DNA of 64,000 nucleotides from positions 25,168 to 89,167 of the forward strand of contig JAHBXT010000008.1 of the NCBI GenBank assembly GCA_019636385.1. Direction: 5' to 3'. Position numbers and translations under genes: made by a program. The DNA comes from Pirellulaceae bacterium (GTDB taxonomy: Bacteria; Planctomycetota; Planctomycetia; Pirellulales; Pirellulaceae). This document shows positions 48,302-56,989 of the stretch, one piece after another (position 1 is the first letter of the stretch; every line of letters starts with the position of its first letter). The notes beneath the pieces were generated by a model. It searched no databases and was not told the DNA's origin. It saw nothing but the letters and a program-made list of their open reading frames with translations.

Positions 48302-49468
48302 TCACCGCAATTGTTCGAGCTGCTGGACAGCGCCCAATAGCATTTCGGCGGCTTGATCGATTTCCGTGGCGGTGGTAAACCGCCCGAGACCGAATCGTAG
48401 ACTGCTGCGAGCATGATCTTCGCTGAGCCCGAGTGCGCGCAGTACGTGGCTGGGTTCAGGATTGGCACTGGTACAGGCACTGCCACTACTGATGGCTAGC
48501 TCCGGTGCGTGCATCATTAGACTCTGCCCTTCGAGCGGATAGAAACAACAGTTGAGGTTGCCGCTCAAACGCTGCGAGTCGATCAATGGTGGCCCATTGA
48601 GTTGCAATTGGGGCATGGCTTGCAACCGCTGGTAAAGCTGATCGCGTAGCTGACCAATGCGACGTTGATCTTCTGACAAACTGGCCAGCGTGCTGCTGAG
48701 TGCTACCTGCATACCCACAATTCCAGGCGGATTGAGCGTGCCGGAGCGCAAATTGTGCTGCTGGCCACCGCCCATGATTTGCCCTTGCAGCCGTACCATG
48801 CGCTCACGTCGTCGAACGAACAAGCCACCCGCGCCTTTGGGGCCATAAAACTTGTGTGACGAAAAGCTCAGCAGGTCAACATCCAGCCGATCCACGTCAA
48901 CGGCAATGCGGCCAACGGCTTGCGAAGCGTCGGTGTGCAGATAACAGCCTCGCTTCCGGCAAATTTCTGCAATCTCCGCCATCGGCTGCAGCACACCAAT
49001 CTCGTTGTTGGCTAGCATGACGCTGACCAGCGCCGTCTGGTCATCCACTGCATCGGCCAATCGCTGAAGATCAATGCGGCCCGGTGTGGAACTCGTCTGG
49101 CCATCGACCGGCAGCAGATCCACTTGAAAGCCTTGCTGTGACAGGCGGTGCAGTGGGTCTAAGATGGCTTTGTGTTCGGTGACAACACTCACGATCTTTC
49201 GCCTTTTTTGGCGCGGATGCAGCATCACACCTTGCAGCGCTAAATTATTGCTCTCAGTAGCGCCGCTGGTCATCACCAGCTCATCCGCCTGGGCACCGAT
49301 CAACCTAGCCAGCTCCACTACGGATGACTGTACGATTTCGGCAACCTCGCGCCCGGCCTGGTGCGTTAGGCTGCCGGGATTGGCGAACTGCTGCTGAAAT
49401 AGGGGCAGCATGGCCTGGAGCGCCAGTGGGTCCAAGGGCGTCGTGGCGTGGTGATCAAGATAGATCAT
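48302..49468 (-). CDS. Cysteine desulfurase (NifS/IscS family)
   Basis: The protein has 388 residues. The start MIYLDHHATTPLDPLALQAML is typical. ATESNNLALQG follows, then the PLP-lysine motif SFSSHKFYGPKGAGGLFVR (Lys after SSH) and the catalytic Cys loop ISSGSACTSANPEPSHVLRALG. The enzyme takes sulfur from cysteine to a persulfide for Fe-S cluster or thio-tRNA synthesis. No IscU or SufE gene adjoins it. The gene is six bases after the Nudix gene, so probably co-transcribed. NifS and IscS roles cannot be separated by sequence reading alone. Confidence 0.93.
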   Translation of the reverse strand: MIYLDHHATTPLDPLALQAMLPLFQQQFANPGSLTHQAGREVAEIVQSSVVELARLIGAQADELVMTSGATESNNLALQGVMLHPRQKRRKIVSVVTEHKAILDPLHRLSQQGFQVDLLPVDGQTSSTPGRIDLQRLADAVDDQTALVSVMLANNEIGVLQPMAEIAEICRKRGCYLHTDASQAVGRIAVDVDRLDVDLLSFSSHKFYGPKGAGGLFVRRRERMVRLQGQIMGGGQQHNLRSGTLNPPGIVGMQVALSSTLASLSEDQRRIGQLRDQLYQRLQAMPQLQLNGPPLIDSQRLSGNLNCCFYPLEGQSLMMHAPELAISSGSACTSANPEPSHVLRALGLSEDHARSSLRFGLGRFTTATEIDQAAEMLLGAVQQLEQLR

Positions 49469-49474
49469 GGCGCA

Positions 49475-50071
49475 TCAGAACAGGTTGACCAAACATAATT
49501 GGCTCCAAGTCTCAAAGCGGTCCAGCTCCGATTTTAGATCGCTGACGCATGCAAATCCACTTTCGGTCAAATGACTTTCGCGAGCCCTTGCGTTTGGCGA
49601 CTGCAATACCAGGCGATGGACAACTCCCAGGTGGACCCGACCTACCGGACTGGTGTCGTCATAAATGAAGCCGACTAGCTCTTCCTGGTAATCTGACTCG
49701 ATAATCGTCTCTTCGGTCAATTCACGCATCATGCCGCTGCGATACAGGTCTGCACCAGTTGCATCTTCGCGTGAAATATGACCGCCTATGCCTAGGCTGC
49801 GCAGAGCGTGCAAACGTTTTTCACCTTGGCCAGAACCGCGCGTGTATTGAAATACGTGTGGCGAACCGTCGATGTGCGTCTGCAAGATGATGTAGGGGAT
49901 CAACTGCTTGAAGCTCGGATCGTCTTCGACGCTGCTGCGCGGACGGAATTCCATGTAGTCCGGATTCAGCAGCGCTTGAAACGTATCTGGACAGAAGGGC
50001 CGAAACCCATAAAACTGGCCCAATAACTGTAAGCGAGTCTCGGGAATAACCAAAACGTGCTCTTCCGACAT
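49475..50071 (-). CDS. Nudix-fold protein
   Basis: The protein has 198 residues. The Nudix-box-like stretch GGHISREDATGADLYRSGMMRELTEETII keeps the Gly and the REL-TEE core of the motif (GX5EX7REUXEEXGU), though with a longer spacer and non-canonical ends. The remaining sequence (QLIPYIILQTHIDGSPHVFQYTRG, GFIYDDTSPVGRVHLGVVHRL) fits a Nudix fold. The substrate is unknown. It lies 21 bases after queA and six before the cysteine desulfurase. Confidence 0.75.
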   Translation of the reverse strand: MSEEHVLVIPETRLQLLGQFYGFRPFCPDTFQALLNPDYMEFRPRSSVEDDPSFKQLIPYIILQTHIDGSPHVFQYTRGSGQGEKRLHALRSLGIGGHISREDATGADLYRSGMMRELTEETIIESDYQEELVGFIYDDTSPVGRVHLGVVHRLVLQSPNARARESHLTESGFACVSDLKSELDRFETWSQLCLVNLF

Positions 50072-50092
50072 TCTTGACCCCCCTGGACGACA

Positions 50093-51169
50093 CTAGACGA
50101 TCAACATGCAATCGCCATAACTGTAGAACCGATAGCGCTGCTGAATGGCTGTATGATAAGCCTCCATCGTCAGTTCATGGCCTGCAAATGCGCAAACCAG
50201 CGCCAATAAAGTACTACTGGGCAGGTGAAAATTAGTCATCAGCGCATCGAGAGCGCGGAATTGATAGGGTGGGCGAATCAGGAGATTCGTCTGCCCAGAC
50301 CAAGCCTGAAACGCTCGTCCGTGAACCTGGGCGGCACTCTCGAGCACCCGGGCTGACGTCGTGCCTACGGCGATGATTCGACCGCCGCTGGATCGGCACT
50401 GCTGCAATTTGGCAACTGACTCGGAGCTGAGTTCACCCCATTCGCTATGCATGACATGCTGACTGAGGCGAGCGGCAGCGACCGGACGAAATGTTCCCAG
50501 GCCAACATGCAATGTCACCGGAACGGTCTGCACGCCTTGATGCTGCAAGTGGCGAATCAAGTCGGCAGTAAAATGCAACCCGGCGGTTGGAGCTGCGACT
50601 GAGCCTGGCTGATCCGCATAGACTGTTTGGTACCGCTGTTGGTCACTATCGACCATTTGACCGTCGCGAATGTAGGGTGGCAGTGGAACTCGACCATAGC
50701 GCTCTAAGAATTGCGCAAGTCCAACGTCCGACTCGATAGGACGCACCGCCAAGTGTCCGTGTCCTAAACTCGACAACACGGTCAAAGCGGGCGCCAAACG
50801 ACCTTCACGGTCTTGCAGCGAAATGGACTCGCCAGCATTCAGATGCCCGCGCGTCTTGCTCAACAGCTCCCAGACTCCCGGTTGATCCTCGCGTAGAAAC
50901 AAGCCTTCCCAGCGCCCGCCGGTGGCAGTACGAATTCCAACCAGTCGCGCCGGAATGACTTGGGAATTATTGAGCACCAGCGCATCGCCCGGCTGAACCA
51001 GTTCGGGCAAATCGCGCACGTAATAATGAGAAATCTGGCCTGATTGTCGTTCGAGCAACATCAGCCGGGCATCAATACGATGCTCGGTGGGATATTGAGC
51101 GATCAATTCTCGCGGCAGATGATAGTCGTAGGCCTGGATGTCATCCAAGTCTACATGGCTATCGTGCAT
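50093..51169 (-). CDS. queA: S-adenosylmethionine:tRNA ribosyltransferase-isomerase
   Basis: The protein has 358 residues, the usual length. Signature blocks: DYHLPRELIAQYPTEHRIDARLMLL at the N-terminus, LVLNNSQVIPARLVG, YQTVYADQPGSVAAPTAGLHFT (the hallmark AAPTAGLHFT), VTLHVGLGTFRPV, GRIIAVGTTSARVLES and LMTNFHLPSSTLLALVCAF. The enzyme transfers and rearranges the ribosyl group of SAM onto preQ1-tRNA to give epoxyqueuosine. No other queuosine gene is in the window. Confidence 0.96.
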   Translation of the reverse strand: MHDSHVDLDDIQAYDYHLPRELIAQYPTEHRIDARLMLLERQSGQISHYYVRDLPELVQPGDALVLNNSQVIPARLVGIRTATGGRWEGLFLREDQPGVWELLSKTRGHLNAGESISLQDREGRLAPALTVLSSLGHGHLAVRPIESDVGLAQFLERYGRVPLPPYIRDGQMVDSDQQRYQTVYADQPGSVAAPTAGLHFTADLIRHLQHQGVQTVPVTLHVGLGTFRPVAAARLSQHVMHSEWGELSSESVAKLQQCRSSGGRIIAVGTTSARVLESAAQVHGRAFQAWSGQTNLLIRPPYQFRALDALMTNFHLPSSTLLALVCAFAGHELTMEAYHTAIQQRYRFYSYGDCMLIV

Positions 51170-51254
51170 GTGCGTCTGCCCCCTGAATTAGATGGCTCAG
51201 CTGAAGCCTCGACGCATACCAACGCGAGAAAACTCATCGCTGCGGCGCCGGTAC

Positions 51255-51860
51255 TCAATTGGTTGCGGCGACTGGCCGAGGCATACTTTCTACAACGCGA
51301 TCGACCAGCCCGTAAGAAACAGCTTCTGCGGACGACATAAAGCGATCGCGATCCGTGTCTCGCTCGATGGCTTCCATGGTCTGACCGGTGTGCTTGATCA
51401 GAATCTCATTCAGTTTTTGCTTGATGCGCTTGAACTCTGTTGCGTGAATCAAGATTTCTTCTGCGGTTCCTTGCATGCCAGCCAGCGGTTGGTGAATCAT
51501 GATACGTGCATTGGGCAAAGCGAACCGCTTCTGCTTGGTACCGGCAGCCAGCAATACAGCGCCCATCGAAGCTGCTTGGCCAATGCAGTACGTGGCTACG
51601 TCGCAGGACACAAATTGCATGGTATCGTAGATGGCCATGCCCGCAGACACACTGCCGCCGGGAGAATTGATATACAGGTGAATGTCGCTTTTGGGATCAT
51701 CCGACTGCAAGAACAACATCTGCGCCACCAGCGCGTTGGCCACTTCATCGTTCACCTGGGTCCCTAAGAAGATGATGCGGTCTTTGAGCAATCGGCTGTA
51801 AACGTCGTAGACCCGCTCTTCGCGACCACTTTTCTCGATTACGTAGGGAATACTGGGCAT
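51255..51860 (-). CDS. clpP: ATP-dependent Clp protease proteolytic subunit (ClpP paralogue A)
   Basis: The protein has 201 residues. The catalytic Ser sits in GQAASMGAVLL and His in RIMIHQPLAG; the Asp region RDTDRDRFMSSAEAVSYGLVD matches ClpP. FINSPGGSV-type strand LYINSPGGSVSAGMAIYDT is conserved. Forms the tetradecameric chamber and needs a Clp ATPase, which is not in this window. It lies about 90 bases after a second clpP gene. Confidence 0.94.
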   Translation of the reverse strand: MPSIPYVIEKSGREERVYDVYSRLLKDRIIFLGTQVNDEVANALVAQMLFLQSDDPKSDIHLYINSPGGSVSAGMAIYDTMQFVSCDVATYCIGQAASMGAVLLAAGTKQKRFALPNARIMIHQPLAGMQGTAEEILIHATEFKRIKQKLNEILIKHTGQTMEAIERDTDRDRFMSSAEAVSYGLVDRVVESMPRPVAATN

Positions 51861-51949
51861 GTCAAAACCTGTCGGTTGAAAATGTCATCAGGACCAAGCA
51901 CCGAACTGTCGGCAGCTCGCATCTGCCAACCGTGGCACCGCGCAAAAAA

Positions 51950-52582
51950 CTACGAACTACTGCCTTCGGTAGCCTCGACGGGCGGCTTGGTGAGTATTTC
52001 GTCAACCAAGCCGTAATCCTTGGCTTGTTGGGCCGTCAAGAAAAAGTCGCGGTCAGAATCATGGGCAATCTGTTCGGAAGTCTTGCCGCAAGATTCGGCC
52101 AATATCTCGTTGAGCAGCGAACGGTAGCGTAGGATTTCATTGGCTTGAATCTCGATATCCGAAACTTGGCCCGATACGCCACCAGCCGGCTGGTGAATCA
52201 TGACTCGCGAATGTGGCAGGCAGAATCGCTTGCCCTTTTGTCCGCCAGCCAACAGTACCGCCGCGCCGCTAGCCGCCTGACCAACGCAGTAGGTAGACAC
52301 CGGACAGGAGAGAATCTTCATCGTATCTAGAATCGCCAGGGTAGCAATGACGTCACCGCCCGGACTGTTCAAGTAGAAGTGAATATCCTTGCGGCGGTTT
52401 TCGCTCTGCAAGTACAACAACTTCATCACCACCTCGTTGGCGTTGCCCGTATAGATCTCTCCCTGCAGGAAAACGATCCGGTTTTCCAACAGCAAATCGC
52501 CCAAAGTCAATTGGCGCTGACGTTGATAACTCGTGGCAGCGTACGAGGCCGAGACATGGCCTGCTTGAACATCCAGTGTCAA
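51950..52582 (-). CDS. clpP: ATP-dependent Clp protease proteolytic subunit (ClpP paralogue B)
   Basis: The protein has 210 residues with catalytic Ser in GQAASGAAVLLAGG and His in RVMIHQPAGG, plus FYLNSPGGDVIATLAILDT and HDSDRDFFLTAQQAKDYGLVDEIL. Clearly diverged from the neighbouring paralogue (for instance SGAA against SMGA after the active Ser and GGVSGQVSDIEIQ in the handle). It starts one base after the trigger factor stop, so the two are probably co-translated. Two unlike ClpPs may form a mixed complex, as in some actinobacteria and cyanobacteria; inferred only. Confidence 0.94.
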   Translation of the reverse strand: MTLDVQAGHVSASYAATSYQRQRQLTLGDLLLENRIVFLQGEIYTGNANEVVMKLLYLQSENRRKDIHFYLNSPGGDVIATLAILDTMKILSCPVSTYCVGQAASGAAVLLAGGQKGKRFCLPHSRVMIHQPAGGVSGQVSDIEIQANEILRYRSLLNEILAESCGKTSEQIAHDSDRDFFLTAQQAKDYGLVDEILTKPPVEATEGSSS

Positions 52583-52583
52583 T

Positions 52584-54086
52584 TTAGTCTTCCTTATCTT
52601 TCTCCGGCAGCTTGGCAGCTCCCGGCAATTCAGGCGGAGCGTTATCGTGCTTGGCTTCGGGAATTATCGCGAAATCTCCGGCGATGGTAAAGTCGATATC
52701 GCTACTGTCCTTGCCCAGCGACTTAAAGAATTCGGTGTCCTGTTGATCTTGTAACTGGGCTGCCTCAACAACCTTCTCGATGACCATCCGCTCGACAATT
52801 TGATTACGGAGAGCATCCATTTGTCCAGATTTCTCCAGACGAGCCCGAATTCGGCGGGGAGTACTATCGCTCTGCTCGGCGATCAGACCAATTTCGCGAT
52901 CGTAATCCGCCTCAGATGGCTCCAGCTTGAGGTCTTCGGCGATCTTTTCCAAGACAAAGTGTTCTCGAAGGGCGGCGATCGTTGATTCTCGAGCGTTCAT
53001 TCGAGCCATGTTGACGTAGCCGGTAATGTCGTCTTGGGAAATGCCGCTACGCTGCAACTCCAGGATCATGCGCTGAAGCTCGCGGTTGGTTTGGCTACGA
53101 ACCAGCGACTCAGGCAATTCCCAGTTGGCACCCGCAGTCAACATTTGCACGATCTGTTTACGCAACGACTGCTGCTGGCGATAACCAAACTGCTGCTGCA
53201 ACTCGGTACGAACGAAATCTCGCAGTTCGTCGGTACTTTCAAATCCCAACTTATCCAACTCGGCAGGACCAATTTCGTCTACGTTGACCCGTCGAATTTC
53301 AACGATCTCAAACTGGGCCTGAACTTCCTTTCCACGCAACTCTTCATTGGCAGCGGAATCGGAAATCTTCAGTGTGGTAGTGAAACTTTCGCCCTCGTGC
53401 TTGCCACAGATCAGCTCGTCAAACCCAGCGACCTGAGCATCGCCGAAACACAACCGCTGGCGGACAACAACCTTCTCTTCGTCAAAACTACTAATGTTCC
53501 GGCCTTCGTATGAAAACTGACCGTTGAGCGTTACCGAGTCACCGCTTTGACAAGCTCCATCCACAGGCTCGCCAGGCAAGAATCGGGCTAGCGTCCATCT
53601 CAAGCGTTCTTCAAGATGGCTCTCGGTGACTTCGCACACTGGTCGCTGCAGCTTGAGACCTTCCCACTGAGGAGTCTCAAAGTCTGGGCGAACCTCGATG
53701 CGAAACTGATACACAAAATCGCCTTCTTCAGGCAATTGAACCGCTTCAAAATCAAAGTCCGGCTCGCCGATCGCAGAAAAATAGTCGCCTGATGTTACCT
53801 TCTGGAGACTATCCATTACCAGCGAGCTTTTCACCTGCTCGGCGACTTGCTCCTTGAAGCGGCTTTCCACAAGCTTGCGAGGCGCTTTGCCGGCCCGAAA
53901 GCCAGGCAACTCGGCCTTAGGAACGATATCATCGTACGAATCGCGACGATAACGTTCGACCTCGGCTCGCGGAACGGTGACCACCACATGACGTTCGCAA
54001 GTTGATTTCACCTCGACCTTGACGTCCAGCGTCAACTCGGGCTTTTCGTCGGTGGTTGACTCAACATCAGGATTCGTGGTAGCCAT
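52584..54086 (-). CDS. tig: Trigger factor
   Basis: The protein has 500 residues, a little longer than typical (430-450). The ribosome-binding domain has the signature GFRAGKAPRKLVESRF (about 62-77), followed by an FKBP-like PPIase domain (GDSVTLNGQFSYEGRNISSF, AGFDELICGKHEGESFTT) and the helical C-domain. The extra length is in an N-terminal extension and a charged C-terminal tail (PELPGAAKLPEKDKED). A ribosome-associated chaperone for nascent chains. Gene order tig-clpP is conserved in many bacteria. Confidence 0.95.
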   Translation of the reverse strand: MATTNPDVESTTDEKPELTLDVKVEVKSTCERHVVVTVPRAEVERYRRDSYDDIVPKAELPGFRAGKAPRKLVESRFKEQVAEQVKSSLVMDSLQKVTSGDYFSAIGEPDFDFEAVQLPEEGDFVYQFRIEVRPDFETPQWEGLKLQRPVCEVTESHLEERLRWTLARFLPGEPVDGACQSGDSVTLNGQFSYEGRNISSFDEEKVVVRQRLCFGDAQVAGFDELICGKHEGESFTTTLKISDSAANEELRGKEVQAQFEIVEIRRVNVDEIGPAELDKLGFESTDELRDFVRTELQQQFGYRQQQSLRKQIVQMLTAGANWELPESLVRSQTNRELQRMILELQRSGISQDDITGYVNMARMNARESTIAALREHFVLEKIAEDLKLEPSEADYDREIGLIAEQSDSTPRRIRARLEKSGQMDALRNQIVERMVIEKVVEAAQLQDQQDTEFFKSLGKDSSDIDFTIAGDFAIIPEAKHDNAPPELPGAAKLPEKDKED

Positions 54087-54129
54087 GGCTGGATCACTCC
54101 ATCAAAACAAATAACGGCAGGCTGGTGAG

Positions 54130-54202
54130 AGCGGGCGATGGGATTCGAACCCACGACAACAACGTTGGCAACGTTGTGCTCTACCAACTGAGCTACGCCC
54201 GC
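54130..54202 (-). tRNA. tRNA-Gly (GCC)
   Basis: The 73-nt cloverleaf has acceptor GCGGGCG/CGCCCGC, D arm GCTC/GAGC, anticodon stem CAACG/CGTTG around TTGCCAA (anticodon GCC), and T arm GTGGG-TTCGAAT-CCCAT. No CCA is encoded. It lies just upstream of tig on the same strand. Confidence 0.97.
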
Positions 54203-54541
54203 GATTTCGACTTCTGTCTACCCACTGCGGGAGACTTGAGACTTGAGTCGATTTCCAGCCTGCCGTCCAAAATTCGGTATGTCTTAACTACTTGCTGCGG
54301 GATACAATCCCTTAGACTTTTAAGCCGCTAGCGATCCAAGCTGAATTTTGGTAATTCCTGCCACTGCCAGGCGCGCTTAATCGGCTTGATTGGTTCAATC
54401 CGAACTAACAAATCGAACCGGCCAACGCGAACTCGCAGTTCTACTCGTGCCGCGTCAGTTGTCGAGAATTATAAAGCTCGGCTTTGACTACGCAAGACAG
54501 GTTTAGCGTTCTAGTTCGGCTGAAAACGGAGACCAAAATCA
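54203..54541. other. Intergenic region
   Basis: This 339-base spacer lies between divergent tRNA-Gly and the TIGR03790-type gene. Nothing further was recognised beyond the expected promoters. Confidence 0.4.
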
Positions 54542-56830
54542 GTGAATCGACCTCCATTTACTCAATCTGTACCCTTGAGCCGTCCCCCTGCGAGTTGGCT
54601 TTCCCGATCCAGTTGGCGTTTCTTGCTTTTTCATACTACGCCAGTATTAAGATCACTGATTCAGGCCTCAGCGGCACGGCCAAAGGTTGGGCTCTCCGCT
54701 GCCGCTTGTCTAGCTTGGCTGGTTTGCCTGGTGTCGGGTGGCTGGTGCATGGCCGGACTGACCTCCTCGGAGGTCGTCGTCGTCGTCAATGGTGGCTCGC
54801 TGAACTCGCGGACGCTGGCCAATCATTTTGTCAAACTGCGGGGCATTCCGTCGGCCAACGTCATCGTCTTGAAGGACGTTCCCAATTCCGAGTCCACCAC
54901 GGCTGAAAAATTTCGTGAGCTGATTCTCAAGCCACTGTTCAGCGAATTGACTCAACGCGGCTTGGACAAACACATTCAGTGCGTCGCCTATTCTGCGGAC
55001 TTTCCGACGTCGATCGACATCAAGAATGACTTGGGCAAGTTCAACGATTCACGTCAAATATATACCCCGGCTGCCTCGATCAACAGCATGACCTATCTGT
55101 ACGAACTGAGCCAGACAGCCAATCCCTTGTATGTAACAGCCGACATCAATTTCTATGCGCGGCAGCCGATGGAGCGATATTTTGAGAATCCGGCCGGCGG
55201 CGCGATTGAAGATGAATGGAAAGCCATCCAGTCTTCCATTCGCCAGCGAAACCACGAGGAGGCCGCCAAACAGTTAGTAGACTTGGCTCGAAAACTGCCA
55301 GCCCAATTCCCGCTGCACTATTTGGCGGCCGCTCAAGCTGCACTCGCCAAGGAGCCGGAAACCGCCATTAAATTGCTCGAATCTGCGATCAATGCGGGCT
55401 GGAATTCTCGGGGCTTTCTGAGACGCGATGAACGTTTCGAGTCACTGCGTAACCGTGATGATTATCAACTCCTGGAATTAACCTTGGATGATGACTTAGG
55501 CAAATGGCAGCCGACCGCCGGCTTTAATCAGCGCGTCTTCTGGGCACCCAACGGCGTCATGCTTCTGCCCAATGCCGAAGGAAAAGCTCCTGGTATGCGG
55601 TATTTAATGAGCATTGTCTTGGGTGTTACCCGAGGCAGCGGCAACACGCTGACCGAAGCCATCGCGGCCCTGAAACGCTCCGCAGCAGCCGACTTCACTC
55701 ATCCCGAAGGTACCTTTTACTTCTGCTCGACAGATAACGTTCGCTCAACTACCCGCGCGCCACTGTTTGCCGACGCGGTCGAGGAGCTGAAAAAGCTAGG
55801 CTTCGACGCCGAGGTGGTCCGCACCCCGCTGCCCTTGAAGAAGAAGTCGATGCTGGGAGCACAATTTGGTGAAGCCGTGTTTGACTGGGCTAAATACGGA
55901 AGCACGTTAGTTCCGGGTGCAATCGCCGATAATTTGACCAGTTTTGGCGGAGCGCTGACTCACCCCAGCCAAACCAAACTAACCGAACTGATCAAAGTCG
56001 GAGCTGCCGGCAGTTGCGGTACCGTGATCGAACCTTATGCCTTGGCGTTCAAGTTCCCAACCCCATATCTGTATGTCCACTATGCACAAGGCGCCTCGCT
56101 GGTTGAGGCATTTTACCAAAGCGTCAGCGGTCCGTATCAATTGCTGATCGTGGGAGACCCTCTATGCCAACCTTTTTCCAATGCCCCGCAGGCATCGTTG
56201 GACAGCAGCCTGCGAATTTTGGAAAGTCCGGGTTCCGTTCAAATCCAACCCGATCTAAGCGGCCCGACGTACGATGACTGGCTGCAACTGCCTGCCCCCC
56301 CTGCAAAGCGGACTGCTGCCCTGGCCCCATCCCGCCTTGCGTTCCAAGTCGATGGCTCGGCCCCCACAGCCGCAACAGCACAGCCGAGCTACAACTTGGA
56401 TATGCGAGACTTCTCGCCTGGATACCACGAAATCCATGTCATGCAAATTGCCGAAGACCCTCTCAATCAGCGGTCCAGTCAGATGTTGCCTGTTTGGATC
56501 GGGCCCGTTGATCAGGTCAGTCTGAGTGTCGCTGCCCCAAGTTCCGCTTCACAAGGCGATAAACCATTGGCTTCAGACAAGCCGACCGCCTCTTTGCGCT
56601 CCGGTCCGATCCAGCTAACGGTGCAAGCGCCAGAGCAATCTAGTCAAGTCACGGTTTGGCACCATTGGGAACAGCTAGTCAGCCTGGAAAATCCCAGCGG
56701 TACACGCCATGAGTTATCAGTCGATCCCGCCAAGTTAGGTATGGGACCGGTTCGATTGCAAGCCAAAGCGCAGACTGCGGAAGGAAAATGGATTGCCAGT
56801 ATGCCGGTGTGGGTCGAAGTGACACCCTAA
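54542..56830 (+). CDS. TIGR03790-family secreted protein
   Basis: The protein has 762 residues, starting with GTG (54542) and with CGGAG about ten bases upstream. A hydrophobic signal region ends near residue 75 (GGWCMAGLTSSEVVVVVNGGSLNSRTLANHFVKLRGIP). This N-terminal block is the hallmark of the TIGR03790 family, followed by NVIVLKDVP and IQCVAYSADFPTSID. A TPR-like helical stretch (LVDLARKLPAQFPLHYLAAAQAAL) and a Gly/Ala body follow, and the end is Ig-like (LQAKAQTAEGKWIASMPVWVEV). Function unknown. Confidence 0.72.
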   Translation: MNRPPFTQSVPLSRPPASWLSRSSWRFLLFHTTPVLRSLIQASAARPKVGLSAAACLAWLVCLVSGGWCMAGLTSSEVVVVVNGGSLNSRTLANHFVKLRGIPSANVIVLKDVPNSESTTAEKFRELILKPLFSELTQRGLDKHIQCVAYSADFPTSIDIKNDLGKFNDSRQIYTPAASINSMTYLYELSQTANPLYVTADINFYARQPMERYFENPAGGAIEDEWKAIQSSIRQRNHEEAAKQLVDLARKLPAQFPLHYLAAAQAALAKEPETAIKLLESAINAGWNSRGFLRRDERFESLRNRDDYQLLELTLDDDLGKWQPTAGFNQRVFWAPNGVMLLPNAEGKAPGMRYLMSIVLGVTRGSGNTLTEAIAALKRSAAADFTHPEGTFYFCSTDNVRSTTRAPLFADAVEELKKLGFDAEVVRTPLPLKKKSMLGAQFGEAVFDWAKYGSTLVPGAIADNLTSFGGALTHPSQTKLTELIKVGAAGSCGTVIEPYALAFKFPTPYLYVHYAQGASLVEAFYQSVSGPYQLLIVGDPLCQPFSNAPQASLDSSLRILESPGSVQIQPDLSGPTYDDWLQLPAPPAKRTAALAPSRLAFQVDGSAPTAATAQPSYNLDMRDFSPGYHEIHVMQIAEDPLNQRSSQMLPVWIGPVDQVSLSVAAPSSASQGDKPLASDKPTASLRSGPIQLTVQAPEQSSQVTVWHHWEQLVSLENPSGTRHELSVDPAKLGMGPVRLQAKAQTAEGKWIASMPVWVEVTP

Positions 56831-56989
56831 CCGTCACTCTTGGCCAGAGACCGACCCATACATTGTGGTGCGCTGGGGAGAGACCTCAAAATCCAGTTGG
56901 CATCTCGGCTATCGCGCAATCGGTCGTTAGAATCTGACATGATCGACGGATATTGAAGTCAGCCGCGCTTTTTAGGAGCTTCTCACGCG

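Noticed and set aside
54484..54906. Open frame overlapping the start of the TIGR03790-like gene
   Set aside because: It has no domain, and is a shadow of the true gene in another frame.
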